Assembly (NCBI GenBank): GCA_964534945.1
Contig: CAZHSB010000050.1
Coordinates: 1 to 12,092, forward strand
DNA: 12,092 nucleotides
Direction: 5' to 3'
From: CAZHFA01 sp964534945
GTDB taxonomy: Bacteria > Bdellovibrionota_C > UBA2361 > CAKMMH01
In this document: piece after piece, positions 1 through 5,510 of the stretch
How the letters are laid out: every line of letters starts with the position of its first letter
Numbering within the stretch: position 1 is the first letter of the stretch
Program-made: the position numbers and the translations under genes
Notes under the pieces: model-generated
Database searches by the model: none
What the model was told of the DNA's origin: nothing
What the model saw: the letters and a program-made list of their open reading frames with translations, nothing else

Positions 1-223
1 TTTTATTTCCTATATCTGTTTTACAAATTTTAAGTTTATCTGCGTTTGGATGTGGTAAAACTTCTGTAATAATTCCAACAACCATTTTATTAAATTGTTT
101 TTCAAGTTTTATTACATCTTCGACTTCTACAGTAGACATTGTTAAGTCGTATGCTAATTGTGACAGATCAAAATCATCTGGTATTTTCACGAAATCTTTT
201 ATCCACTCTAATGATAGCTTCAT
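1..223 (-). CDS. pheT: Phenylalanine--tRNA ligase beta subunit, N-terminal part (runs off left end)
   Basis: The beta subunit of the cytoplasmic alpha2-beta2 enzyme that charges tRNA-Phe; only the first 74 codons lie in the window. The translation opens MKLSLEWIKDFVKIP, the usual start of bacterial PheT. After about 45 residues it enters the EMAP/OB-fold tRNA-binding domain, with VVGIITEVLPHPNADKLKIC matching that domain's HPNADKL signature. The ATG at 221-223 is preceded by a GGAG ribosome binding site (233-236 on the complementary strand) at normal spacing, so the start is well supported. It lies 58 bases downstream of pheS on the same strand, the standard pheS-pheT order, and is probably co-transcribed with it. 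No promoter-like sequence was noticed in the short gap. The editing and catalytic-like domains of PheT are outside the window. Confidence 0.93.
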   Translation of the reverse strand, partial: MKLSLEWIKDFVKIPDDFDLSQLAYDLTMSTVEVEDVIKLEKQFNKMVVGIITEVLPHPNADKLKICKTDIGNK

Positions 224-281
224 ATTTTTTTACTCCAGAAATTAAAAGGTATTATTTTTCTCCACTAACTTAAAAATTTTT

Positions 282-1319
282 CTAATGAAATTGCTTTAAA
301 AATCTTAGATCTGCGCTATGAAACAAACGGATATTGTCTACACCATAGCGCATCATAACTAGTCTATCCAAACCAATATTTACATAAAAGCCTGTATATT
401 CATCGGGATCAAGTCCAGCAGCTTTTAGGACATTTGGATGTGGTGTTCCTCCAGGCATAATTTCTATCCAGCCAACATGTTTACATACGCTACATCCCTT
501 ACCACCACAGACTAAACATTCCATATCGATTTCAAATCCAGGCTCAACAAATGGAAAGAATCCTGCACGCATTCTAACTTTTACATCTCTACCAAAAACT
601 TTTGATAAAATGCTTTGAATTAAAATTTTTCCAGATGCAAACTGAATATCGTGATCAACTATCAATGCCTCATATTGAAAAAATGCACGTTCATGGTGAG
701 AATCTGTTGTTTCATTACGATAAACTCTCCCAGGATACACAAAACGATATGGAGGTTTATGTGTTTGCAAATAACGTACGCTTGCCCCTGTTAAATGTGG
801 ACGAAGACAAAGTTTTTTTTCTGGTGCTCCTGTATCGTGTCCTTCTAACCAATATGTATCCATCATTTCTCTTGCGGGATGATTAGGGGGAAAATTTAAT
901 TTATCAAAGCCATAAAGCTCGCTTGTAATATCATCTTCTTGGAAAATTTCAAATCCCATTGAACGAAAAGCATCATTTAAGTCGTAGCACATTTGTGTAA
1001 TTGGATGGAGTCCGCCACTTGAAGGAGCGATCCCAGGAATATCGCAGTCAAAATCAGATGGCATTTGTGATTCTTTCGCTATGATATCTTCTTTTTTTTC
1101 TTCTATTAGTTTAGTAAGTTCGTTTCTGACTTCGTTTATCATCTGTCCCATTTTAGGACGTTCAGATTTATCTACACTTGCTAATCCCTTTGAAAATTCA
1201 GTTAGTAAACTTTGTCTTCCAAAAAGTTCAGTTCTGATTTTTTGTAGCTCAGCCTCATCTTTTGCTTCTTGTATTTTTTTTTGCCCATCTTTTAACAGGT
1301 TATTTAATTTTTCCTTCAT
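282..1319 (-). CDS. pheS: Phenylalanine--tRNA ligase alpha subunit
   Basis: Catalytic alpha subunit of phenylalanyl-tRNA synthetase, a class II enzyme that activates phenylalanine with ATP and transfers it to tRNA-Phe. At 345 residues it is full length for bacterial PheS. Residues 1-90 form the charged N-terminal coiled coil that contacts tRNA; the catalytic domain follows from about residue 100. Visible landmarks are FPPNHPAR (143-150), class II motif 2 (GRVYRNETTDSHHE, 197-210, then FFQYEALIVD), FFPFVEP (254-260), a four-cysteine cluster CLVCGGKGCSVC (268-279) and motif 3 (IGLDRLVMMRYGV, 315-327), ending in DLRFLKQF. Several normally constant positions differ from textbook PheS: motif 3 has GLDR where GxER is common, and the segment after the cysteines reads MPGGTPHPNVL rather than GAGMVHPNVL. 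The ATG at 1317-1319 has AGGA five bases upstream. It leads the pheS-pheT pair. Confidence 0.96.
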   Translation of the reverse strand: MKEKLNNLLKDGQKKIQEAKDEAELQKIRTELFGRQSLLTEFSKGLASVDKSERPKMGQMINEVRNELTKLIEEKKEDIIAKESQMPSDFDCDIPGIAPSSGGLHPITQMCYDLNDAFRSMGFEIFQEDDITSELYGFDKLNFPPNHPAREMMDTYWLEGHDTGAPEKKLCLRPHLTGASVRYLQTHKPPYRFVYPGRVYRNETTDSHHERAFFQYEALIVDHDIQFASGKILIQSILSKVFGRDVKVRMRAGFFPFVEPGFEIDMECLVCGGKGCSVCKHVGWIEIMPGGTPHPNVLKAAGLDPDEYTGFYVNIGLDRLVMMRYGVDNIRLFHSADLRFLKQFH

Positions 1320-1411
1320 AAAAATCCTATTTAATTATGCTAATTTTAATAAGTGATATCTTACAAACTAGAATTTTTGATTTTTGAAAGTCTTTTTAGA
1401 CCAATAATTTG

Positions 1412-1440
1412 ATTGTAGGAATTTTCAATGTGGAAATCAA
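1412..1440 (-). promoter_or_regulatory. Candidate promoter of pheS-pheT
   Basis: On the minus strand a TTGATT hexamer (1435-1440) is followed after 17 bases by TACAAT (1412-1417), a good match to a housekeeping-sigma promoter. Transcription would start near 1405, giving a leader of roughly 85 bases before the pheS start. I see only a tiny 4-bp hairpin (GTCT/AGAC, 1390-1401) in the leader and no T-box or clear attenuator. In A+T-rich DNA such matches arise by chance, so confidence is moderate. Confidence 0.4.
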
Positions 1441-1548
1441 GGTACAAATATGATTTTGTAGTATCTATTTATCACTAAAAAATTTGAAAAATTTTGGGAC
1501 ATCCACTTTTTCGTTTCTTTCGATTAATGACAATATCGTAGGAGCTTA

Positions 1549-1598
1549 TTTTTAGGTCGTGCTTTTGGCGATTTATCGCCAAAAGCACGACCTAAAAA
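1549..1598. repeat. Perfect 24-bp inverted repeat with 2-base centre, palindromic element copy 1
   Basis: The arms 1549-1572 and 1575-1598 are exact reverse complements separated only by TT, so either strand's RNA can fold into a very stable hairpin. The ends read TTTTTAGGTCGTG inward. The right arm ends one base before the TAA of the exported-protein gene (1599-1601, minus strand), so the hairpin begins immediately after that stop codon. The T-run is on the 5' side of the stem on both strands (the 3' side is A-rich), so it does not have the stem-then-U-tract order of an intrinsic terminator. It could protect the transcript's 3' end or be a mobile palindromic element. The first 14 bases (1548-1561) recur exactly at 4425-4438, and the outer core resembles the long copy at 4509-4642, which marks it as a family member. 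Confidence 0.93.
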
Positions 1599-3002
1599 TT
1601 ATTCGATACGATCGCAAGGATTAGCAAGCTTCCAGCATTGCCATTTTCCTTTTACGTTACAACGAAGAGTTGAAGGCTTTGTATAATGACCACAAGTTTG
1701 TCTTGATCTCCAGTGTTGTCTTTTTACTCCACCAAAAGGGTTAGCACCTTGAGCAGAGCACCACATAGATTCAGATTTTCCAGCACTTGAAACTATTTGA
1801 CAAACAGTTGCTTTTGTATAGATTGGCAAAATTCCTGCAGCTACTCCACCATAAGCCTCGCCTTTTCCTTTCCACAAAAAGCCATTTCCTTTTCCGCGCC
1901 ATACATCGCATTGCACATCACTACCTGCATCTTCGCCAGCTAAAGAAATAAAATCAGAATCTTTTACAAGAAATAATTTTGCCATGCCTGCCGACAAACC
2001 ATCAGCACCGTCTACTGCAGTAGAGCTTACAAGCTCTGATAATTTACCAATTTTTGTAACATCATTAGCAGTAATACTATAGCTAAAAAATCCATTTTTG
2101 TTTTTTAAGTAAAATCCTAGACCATCAGTAAGAGCTGCAGGAGTAATTTCAAAAGCATCACCTGATTTCATCGCTAATCTTGGAATTGTATATCGTGTTA
2201 CTTCGGGATCCGCGCCATCAGCGACTGAAAAAAGATTGTTTAAAAATACAACTATAGTCTTATTAGAACCACCTTTTTTTGCAAATCCTATTTCTTTCAC
2301 TTGATCATTATTAATATCTAACGCAAAAAGATTCCCTTGAGTCGTTCCACCAAACTTTATATTTTTCATTGTATTACCATCATTAGCGCCATCTCTTGTG
2401 ATAATATCAGTAACCCAATATTTTACAATTTGCTTCTTTACTTTTTTTGACAATTGTTTCTTAGCAACAATCTGAGTGTATCCAGCGCCAAAGACATCAG
2501 CACAAATCATATGTGCATAATTCTTTTTAGGTAGCGCAATCTGTGACGTTGTGTCGTCGTCCATCGTTCTATAGTAAGCTATTTTATCTTTTACATAAAC
2601 GAGCTCTGTTTTTCCATCACCATTAAAATCACAATTTGTTAAAATTTTTGCTGCTTTTCCACCAAAATCAACAGTCTTGTCTAGTGTTTTACTTCTCCAC
2701 CTTATTTTTTTGTCCTCAACTTTTACGAATGCATAATCTGTATATCCATCACCGTCAAAATCTCCAGAAATTGTTTTTCCAGCATTATCTGCACCAAAAA
2801 ATATTGGATTAACGGCCTTTTGGTCAGGGCTATAAGACACATTTAAATATAATTTATTAGCGGATACTGCATGCGTATAAAAATATAGTTGTGTATAGTA
2901 GCTATTCTCAAAAATCGGAGAAACTGTGTTTTCCACAAGCATTGCATTCGCATTACTAACCATAAGAATGGCAAGCAACGATGCGATTATGTATTTTTTC
3001 AT
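1599..3002 (-). CDS. Exported FG-GAP/VCBS-like repeat protein with cysteine-rich C-terminus
   Basis: Predicted secreted or cell-surface protein of 467 residues; function unknown. I start it at the ATG at 3002 because AAGGA lies seven bases upstream and a clean signal peptide follows: MKK, a hydrophobic stretch to about residue 15, and SNANA with cleavage likely after Ala20. A frame extension to 3041 would put 13 residues before the signal peptide. Residues 80-240 carry calcium-loop-like motifs of the FG-GAP/VCBS beta-propeller type: DFDGDGYTD (81), DFNGDGKTE (125), a degenerate DVFGAGYTQ (169) and DINNDQVKE (229). The first three are spaced exactly 44 residues apart. The last 105 residues contain seven cysteines (365, 401, 415, 437, 448, 456, 463) and many Trp/Lys/Arg, suggesting a disulfide-linked domain. 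Such propellers usually mediate binding; the ligand cannot be told from sequence. It stands alone, followed by the 24-bp hairpin. Confidence 0.85.
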   Translation of the reverse strand: MKKYIIASLLAILMVSNANAMLVENTVSPIFENSYYTQLYFYTHAVSANKLYLNVSYSPDQKAVNPIFFGADNAGKTISGDFDGDGYTDYAFVKVEDKKIRWRSKTLDKTVDFGGKAAKILTNCDFNGDGKTELVYVKDKIAYYRTMDDDTTSQIALPKKNYAHMICADVFGAGYTQIVAKKQLSKKVKKQIVKYWVTDIITRDGANDGNTMKNIKFGGTTQGNLFALDINNDQVKEIGFAKKGGSNKTIVVFLNNLFSVADGADPEVTRYTIPRLAMKSGDAFEITPAALTDGLGFYLKNKNGFFSYSITANDVTKIGKLSELVSSTAVDGADGLSAGMAKLFLVKDSDFISLAGEDAGSDVQCDVWRGKGNGFLWKGKGEAYGGVAAGILPIYTKATVCQIVSSAGKSESMWCSAQGANPFGGVKRQHWRSRQTCGHYTKPSTLRCNVKGKWQCWKLANPCDRIE

Positions 3003-3009
3003 AGAAAAT

Positions 3010-3014
3010 TCCTT
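3010..3014 (-). promoter_or_regulatory. Ribosome binding site deciding the start of the exported protein
   Basis: AAGGA on the minus strand, seven bases before the ATG at 3002. It supports initiation directly at the signal peptide rather than at the in-frame ATG at 3041. Confidence 0.75.
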
Positions 3015-3083
3015 ATAAATTAAAGTTATAAATTCTAGCAATCGTACTCATCATCAAAGTTTACGACACTAAACAATGTTCAA

Positions 3084-3111
3084 ATTATACAGAACTATTT
3101 ATAAACTTCAA
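3084..3111 (-). promoter_or_regulatory. Candidate promoter of the exported FG-GAP-like protein
   Basis: Minus strand TTGAAG (3106-3111), 16-base spacer, then a perfect TATAAT (3084-3089) preceded by TG, an extended -10. Transcription would begin near 3077, leaving a leader of about 75 bases. This also places the in-frame ATG at 3041 inside the leader. It is the strongest promoter match in the window. Confidence 0.5.
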
Positions 3112-3125
3112 TATAGAAAAGTTTT

Positions 3126-3153
3126 TTGATTAATCTATAAATTGTAGTATTTT
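3126..3153 (+). promoter_or_regulatory. Candidate promoter of the plus-strand gene at 3225
   Basis: TTGATT (3126-3131), 16-base spacer and TATTTT (3148-3153), giving a leader of about 65 bases to the GTG start. The match is modest. It lies back to back with the promoter of the exported-protein gene in the 222-base divergent region. Confidence 0.3.
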
Positions 3154-3213
3154 TTACATGTTTAAACTTTTTACTAAAAAAGTGACCATAAACAGTGTTA
3201 TATTTTTAATTTT

Positions 3214-3218
3214 AAGGA
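3214..3218 (+). promoter_or_regulatory. Ribosome binding site supporting a GTG start
   Basis: AAGGA six bases before the GTG at 3225-3227. It is the only good ribosome binding site near the beginning of this frame and is the reason for accepting a non-ATG start. Confidence 0.7.
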
Positions 3219-3224
3219 ACAACA

Positions 3225-4202
3225 GTGGTTAAAAATTTATTCGGTGATGAAATCAATACTTCTCCAAAAAAACGTGGTTCAGCTTCTCTTGACACAGAGC
3301 TTTCTAAACCTTTTCAAGGCGATCTTCATGAAGAGTTAGATCGTGCCTTAAAAGAATTTAAGAAACTCGGTGGATCAAATTTTATAAGAGAAGAAAAAGT
3401 TATAAAGGAGGACTTGGCTCGATTAGGGGTAGTGTTAAAACATTTAGAAAATGATGCATACGAAACTTTTGAACTCGGAGACCAATTTGTTAAAAAAATA
3501 GAAATACTACAAAAATATATAAATCAAGAAGAAAAATTAAAGTTAGAATTAAAAATAAGAAATTTATTAGATACAAACGAAGCCATACCCACAATTTCAG
3601 ATGAAGCTTATGCGAAAATGGGAATTATTATTCATCATACACGGAACACTTTAATCAAGGACTCTACTAGAGAATTAAGTAGTACAGAGCTGGGAAAAGC
3701 AAATACGCAAAAAAATGCTAAACCCAAAAAAAGAAAAGACATTGAAGAAAGAGTAAAACCAACGATCGAATGTTTAGAGGAATTTTTTGGTATAGACAAG
3801 AATCATTTATATATTGCTAGGGAAGTGGCCGTTATTCGCTCTAGCAAGGAACCTTATTATTTAATTTCTTTTAAACATCAAGGAAAAGACATTAATATTT
3901 TAGTTTGTAATCAATATGCAAATAGTATTTATGTTCTATACGACACCCCCTTTGTCCCAAACAAAACTAAAGAAGAACTAAAAAAACTTGGAGCAAAAAA
4001 AATTAATTCTTCTAAAAATTATTCAAAAATAATTCTTAATGATAAGAAATCAAAAAATAAAAATATAAACATTAGAAAAATAAAAAGAGCGCTTACCAAT
4101 CATAAAAAAGGAGAAAATCCAGAAGATTTCATTAAAAAATTAAAAGAACACATTGCTAACAGGCTTGAGCATATTTGTCCAGTATTAGAGCGTCTAAAAT
4201 AA
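3225..4202 (+). CDS. Unrecognised lysine-rich protein, probably cytoplasmic
   Basis: A 325-residue protein I do not recognise. It starts at GTG with AAGGA six bases upstream. There is no signal peptide or membrane segment. Residues 1-120 are charged and mostly helical, with a likely coiled coil around 86-115. A basic linker (about 160-176, KKRK) leads into a more globular region (about 178-245) that reads like alternating beta strands: LYIAREVAVI, then PYYLISFKHQ, then INILVCNQYA, then IYVLYD. The C-terminus (246-325) is again rich in lysine (KKSKNKN at 274-280), which would suit nucleic acid contact, but no DNA-binding motif can be identified. It diverges from the exported-protein gene and converges on the gene at 4636-5397, so nothing in its context gives a function. 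Codon use is A+T-rich like its neighbours. Confidence 0.8.
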   Translation: MVKNLFGDEINTSPKKRGSASLDTELSKPFQGDLHEELDRALKEFKKLGGSNFIREEKVIKEDLARLGVVLKHLENDAYETFELGDQFVKKIEILQKYINQEEKLKLELKIRNLLDTNEAIPTISDEAYAKMGIIIHHTRNTLIKDSTRELSSTELGKANTQKNAKPKKRKDIEERVKPTIECLEEFFGIDKNHLYIAREVAVIRSSKEPYYLISFKHQGKDINILVCNQYANSIYVLYDTPFVPNKTKEELKKLGAKKINSSKNYSKIILNDKKSKNKNINIRKIKRALTNHKKGENPEDFIKKLKEHIANRLEHICPVLERLK

Positions 4203-4297
4203 ATTCAAAAAAAAGATCATGCTCTTAGAATTTGTTTAGATGGTTCAAATAAAATGTAAAATTTATTCCTCTGTTTATTATTGATGGATTAAAGAAG

Positions 4298-4351
4298 CGA
4301 ACTCCAATAAAACGTCTAACGTTATGCGTGGCGAGTTGGTTTCGTTTTTTT
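4298..4351 (+). terminator. Possible terminator of the plus-strand gene at 3225
   Basis: An interrupted stem pairs bases around 4298-4306 (CGAACTCCA) with 4329-4344 (TGGCGAG then TTCG), enclosing a small inner hairpin AACGT-CTA-ACGTT (4311-4323). It is followed directly by seven T (4345-4351). The order stem then T-tract on the plus strand fits an intrinsic terminator, but the stem has bulges and lies about 95 bases after the stop codon. The 3' part also aligns with the middle of the neighbouring palindromic element, so it may instead be a decayed copy of that. Confidence 0.35.
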
Positions 4352-4424
4352 AATAGGGTTGAAGAAAATTGAGAAGGCGAATTCCTCCCATTGTTTTCAA
4401 TTACCGCAATGACACTACCTCTCC
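4331..4424. repeat. Palindromic element, partial copy (middle and right half)
   Basis: This stretch aligns along its length with the middle and right half of the copy at 4509-4642. The best part is AGGCGAATTCCTCCCATT (4375-4392), followed by TTTTCAATTA (4394-4403), with one or two differences from 4590-4618. The outer end (4405-4424) is diverged and lacks the A-run. Within it GGCGAATTCC and flanks can form a local hairpin. Confidence 0.6.
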
Positions 4425-4484
4425 ATTTTTAGGTCGTGATTTTCGATGAGAAATTGAAGAAAATGATAGAGTGGCTGACGACGG
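4425..4484. repeat. Palindromic element, partial copy (left arm)
   Basis: It begins ATTTTTAGGTCGTG (4425-4438), identical over 14 bases to 1548-1561. It then follows the left arm of the 4509-4642 copy: TTTT, C/G, GATGAGAA, then TTG, then GTGGCTGACGACG against GGTGAGCCGACG. No matching right arm is found directly after it, so it looks like a truncated element next to an intact one. Confidence 0.65.
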
Positions 4485-4508
4485 TTTTTATTCTTATTCT
4501 TTCTGTCC

Positions 4509-4642
4509 TTTTTTAGGTGGCAATTTTGGATGAGAATTGGAAAAACAATGGGAGGTGAGCCGACGAAATAATACTCTAGTATATTGAGGAGGCGAATTCC
4601 TCCCATTTTTTTTCAATTATCGCCAAAATTGCCACCTAAAAA
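4509..4642. repeat. Long imperfect inverted repeat, fullest palindromic element copy
   Basis: The outer 20 bases at 4510-4529 are the exact reverse complement of 4623-4642 (core AGGTGGCAATTTTGG). Inside them the pairing continues imperfectly: AATTG (4534-4538) with CAATT (4614-4618), and AATGGGAGG (4548-4556) with CCTCCCATT (4599-4607). Total span is about 134 bases, enough for a long stem with a central loop near ATACTCTAGTAT. A competing local hairpin, GGAGG/CCTCC around GCGAATT, is possible in the right half. The element's right end covers the last Phe codon and TAG stop of the gene at 4636-5397. As in copy 1, the T-run precedes the stem on both strands. Confidence 0.85.
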
Positions 4643-5397
4643 GACCAGTCATCGTCATCGGATTTAGGCCTTAGATCCTCTAGGGCCTTTTCAAGATTTA
4701 TAAGTCCTGTCACTTCTGCAAGTTTATCTATCAATTCATAAAGTTCTCTAACGAGTGCATTATCATCTATTTTTACAGAAACATGACCTCTTTTTGCGTA
4801 TACGAAATAGTTATCAGCGTAACCAGATTTTTCTTTACACACATTTATAGTAATATCAAATAATTCTGCAGAATATACCATGGCTTGTGCGTCTTCTCTT
4901 TTTTTCCACTTACCGTCTGTTTCTTGCATATGTTTTTTTAAGTATTCGAGTCTCTCTTTTACAACTTCTGCGAATTCCCCTTTTGTCTTTTTATTATATG
5001 TATAAAGTTTATCTTCTACTTGTCTTACAAGATCTACAGCTAAATTTCCCTCAACTAAAATTTCATATTCAGTGTTTGCGTGTTCTGTTTTTACTCTAAA
5101 TGGATCTACGAGTTCTATAGCGTCCCACCCCTCTGGCCTTAATTCAATCGTATATCGAGGTTCATCGGCTATTCTTAATTGGTAACCACCGGCAATGTAA
5201 ATTGATGCCAAGGGAGTTGACTCCCTAAATGTTAAATTTCCATCATCTATTTTTACTGTATATACGACCTCCCAAGCCTTTCTTGGCTTAGGGTAAGTTC
5301 TTCCCTCGTTTAGTTGCTCGTCGTAAGAACGAAATTTTGCAGGATCAGAAACTTCGATTAATTTTTTGATTTTTTGGTATAACGTTGTGTCCTTCAT
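4636..5397 (-). CDS. Unrecognised 253-residue protein with acidic C-terminal tail
   Basis: I do not recognise this protein. It has no signal peptide or membrane segment and is likely cytoplasmic. Residues 1-35 are helical and charged; 40-115 look like a beta-rich domain (WEVVYTVKI, LTFRES, IYIAGGYQLRI, RYTIELRPEG, EYEILVEG); 116-165 form a charged helix; 170-212 are again strand-like; and 213-242 form a final helix. The tail is SDDDDWSF. Clustered aspartates ending in Phe recall the SSB C-terminal tip that recruits partner proteins (usually ending IPF or LPF), but the proline is absent and nothing else resembles an SSB OB-fold, so I do not call it one. The last two bases of the Ser codon, the Phe codon and the TAG stop coincide with the end of a palindromic repeat, so the original C-terminus may have been altered. 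The ATG at 5397 has only a weak ribosome binding site. Confidence 0.8.
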   Translation of the reverse strand: MKDTTLYQKIKKLIEVSDPAKFRSYDEQLNEGRTYPKPRKAWEVVYTVKIDDGNLTFRESTPLASIYIAGGYQLRIADEPRYTIELRPEGWDAIELVDPFRVKTEHANTEYEILVEGNLAVDLVRQVEDKLYTYNKKTKGEFAEVVKERLEYLKKHMQETDGKWKKREDAQAMVYSAELFDITINVCKEKSGYADNYFVYAKRGHVSVKIDDNALVRELYELIDKLAEVTGLINLEKALEDLRPKSDDDDWSF

Positions 5398-5439
5398 AGT
5401 GTCTCTAACTATCGGTAATAAAATAAAAAAACATAAATA

Positions 5440-5468
5440 AAATTAGATTGTTTTAAAGTTTTTTACAA
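5440..5468 (-). promoter_or_regulatory. Candidate promoter of the gene at 4636-5397
   Basis: Minus strand TTGTAA (5463-5468), 17-base spacer, TAATTT (5440-5445); start of transcription near 5433, with a leader of about 35 bases. It lies in the 113-base gap after the upstream minus-strand gene, so this gene may be transcribed on its own or by read-through. I see no clear terminator in the gap. Confidence 0.3.
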
Positions 5469-5510
5469 GATATCTTATAAAGAGAATTAATTTTTTTATC
5501 TTAATAACAA

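Larger units (their letters stand above)
4203..4635. other. 433-base non-coding stretch between convergent genes
   Basis: No credible gene lies here. The only frame of note (4415-4606, minus, 63 codons) falls across palindromic repeat arms and is an artefact. The stretch begins with about 95 bases of featureless A+T-rich sequence, then a terminator-like hairpin with a run of seven T (4298-4351), then one half-copy, one arm and one nearly full copy of a palindromic element up to 4642. Confidence 0.75.

Noticed and set aside
602..886. Plus-strand open frame opposite pheS
   Set aside because: Fully contained in the well-supported pheS gene on the other strand; no recognisable protein.
1081..1356. 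Plus-strand open frame over the start of pheS
   Set aside because: Antisense to the lysine/glutamate-rich coiled coil of PheS, which gives a Ser/Phe-rich artefact.
1320..1411. T-box or attenuator in the pheS leader
   Set aside because: Only a 4-bp hairpin is visible, with no leader peptide rich in Phe and no T-box-like conserved block.
1549..1598. Ordinary intrinsic terminator
   Set aside because: The stem is flanked by T-run then stem then A-run on both strands, the reverse of stem then U-tract; recorded as a repeat instead.
3003..3041. Longer N-terminus for the exported protein starting at 3041
   Set aside because: It would add 13 residues before a clean signal peptide, and the good ribosome binding site is at 3010-3014, directly before the ATG at 3002.
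4415..4606. 63-codon minus-strand open frame in the repeat region
   Set aside because: It lies across two left arms of the palindromic element, has no ribosome binding site, and its translation is simply the repeat read in one frame.
4203..4642. CRISPR-like array
   Set aside because: The repeats are inverted, unequal in length and irregularly spaced, with no spacers of constant size and no cas genes nearby.
5465..5490. Palindrome AAGATATCTT and an AAGATA/TATCTT pairing after the 584-residue gene as a terminator
   Set aside because: All A/T apart from two G/C pairs with a long loop; expected by chance in this composition.
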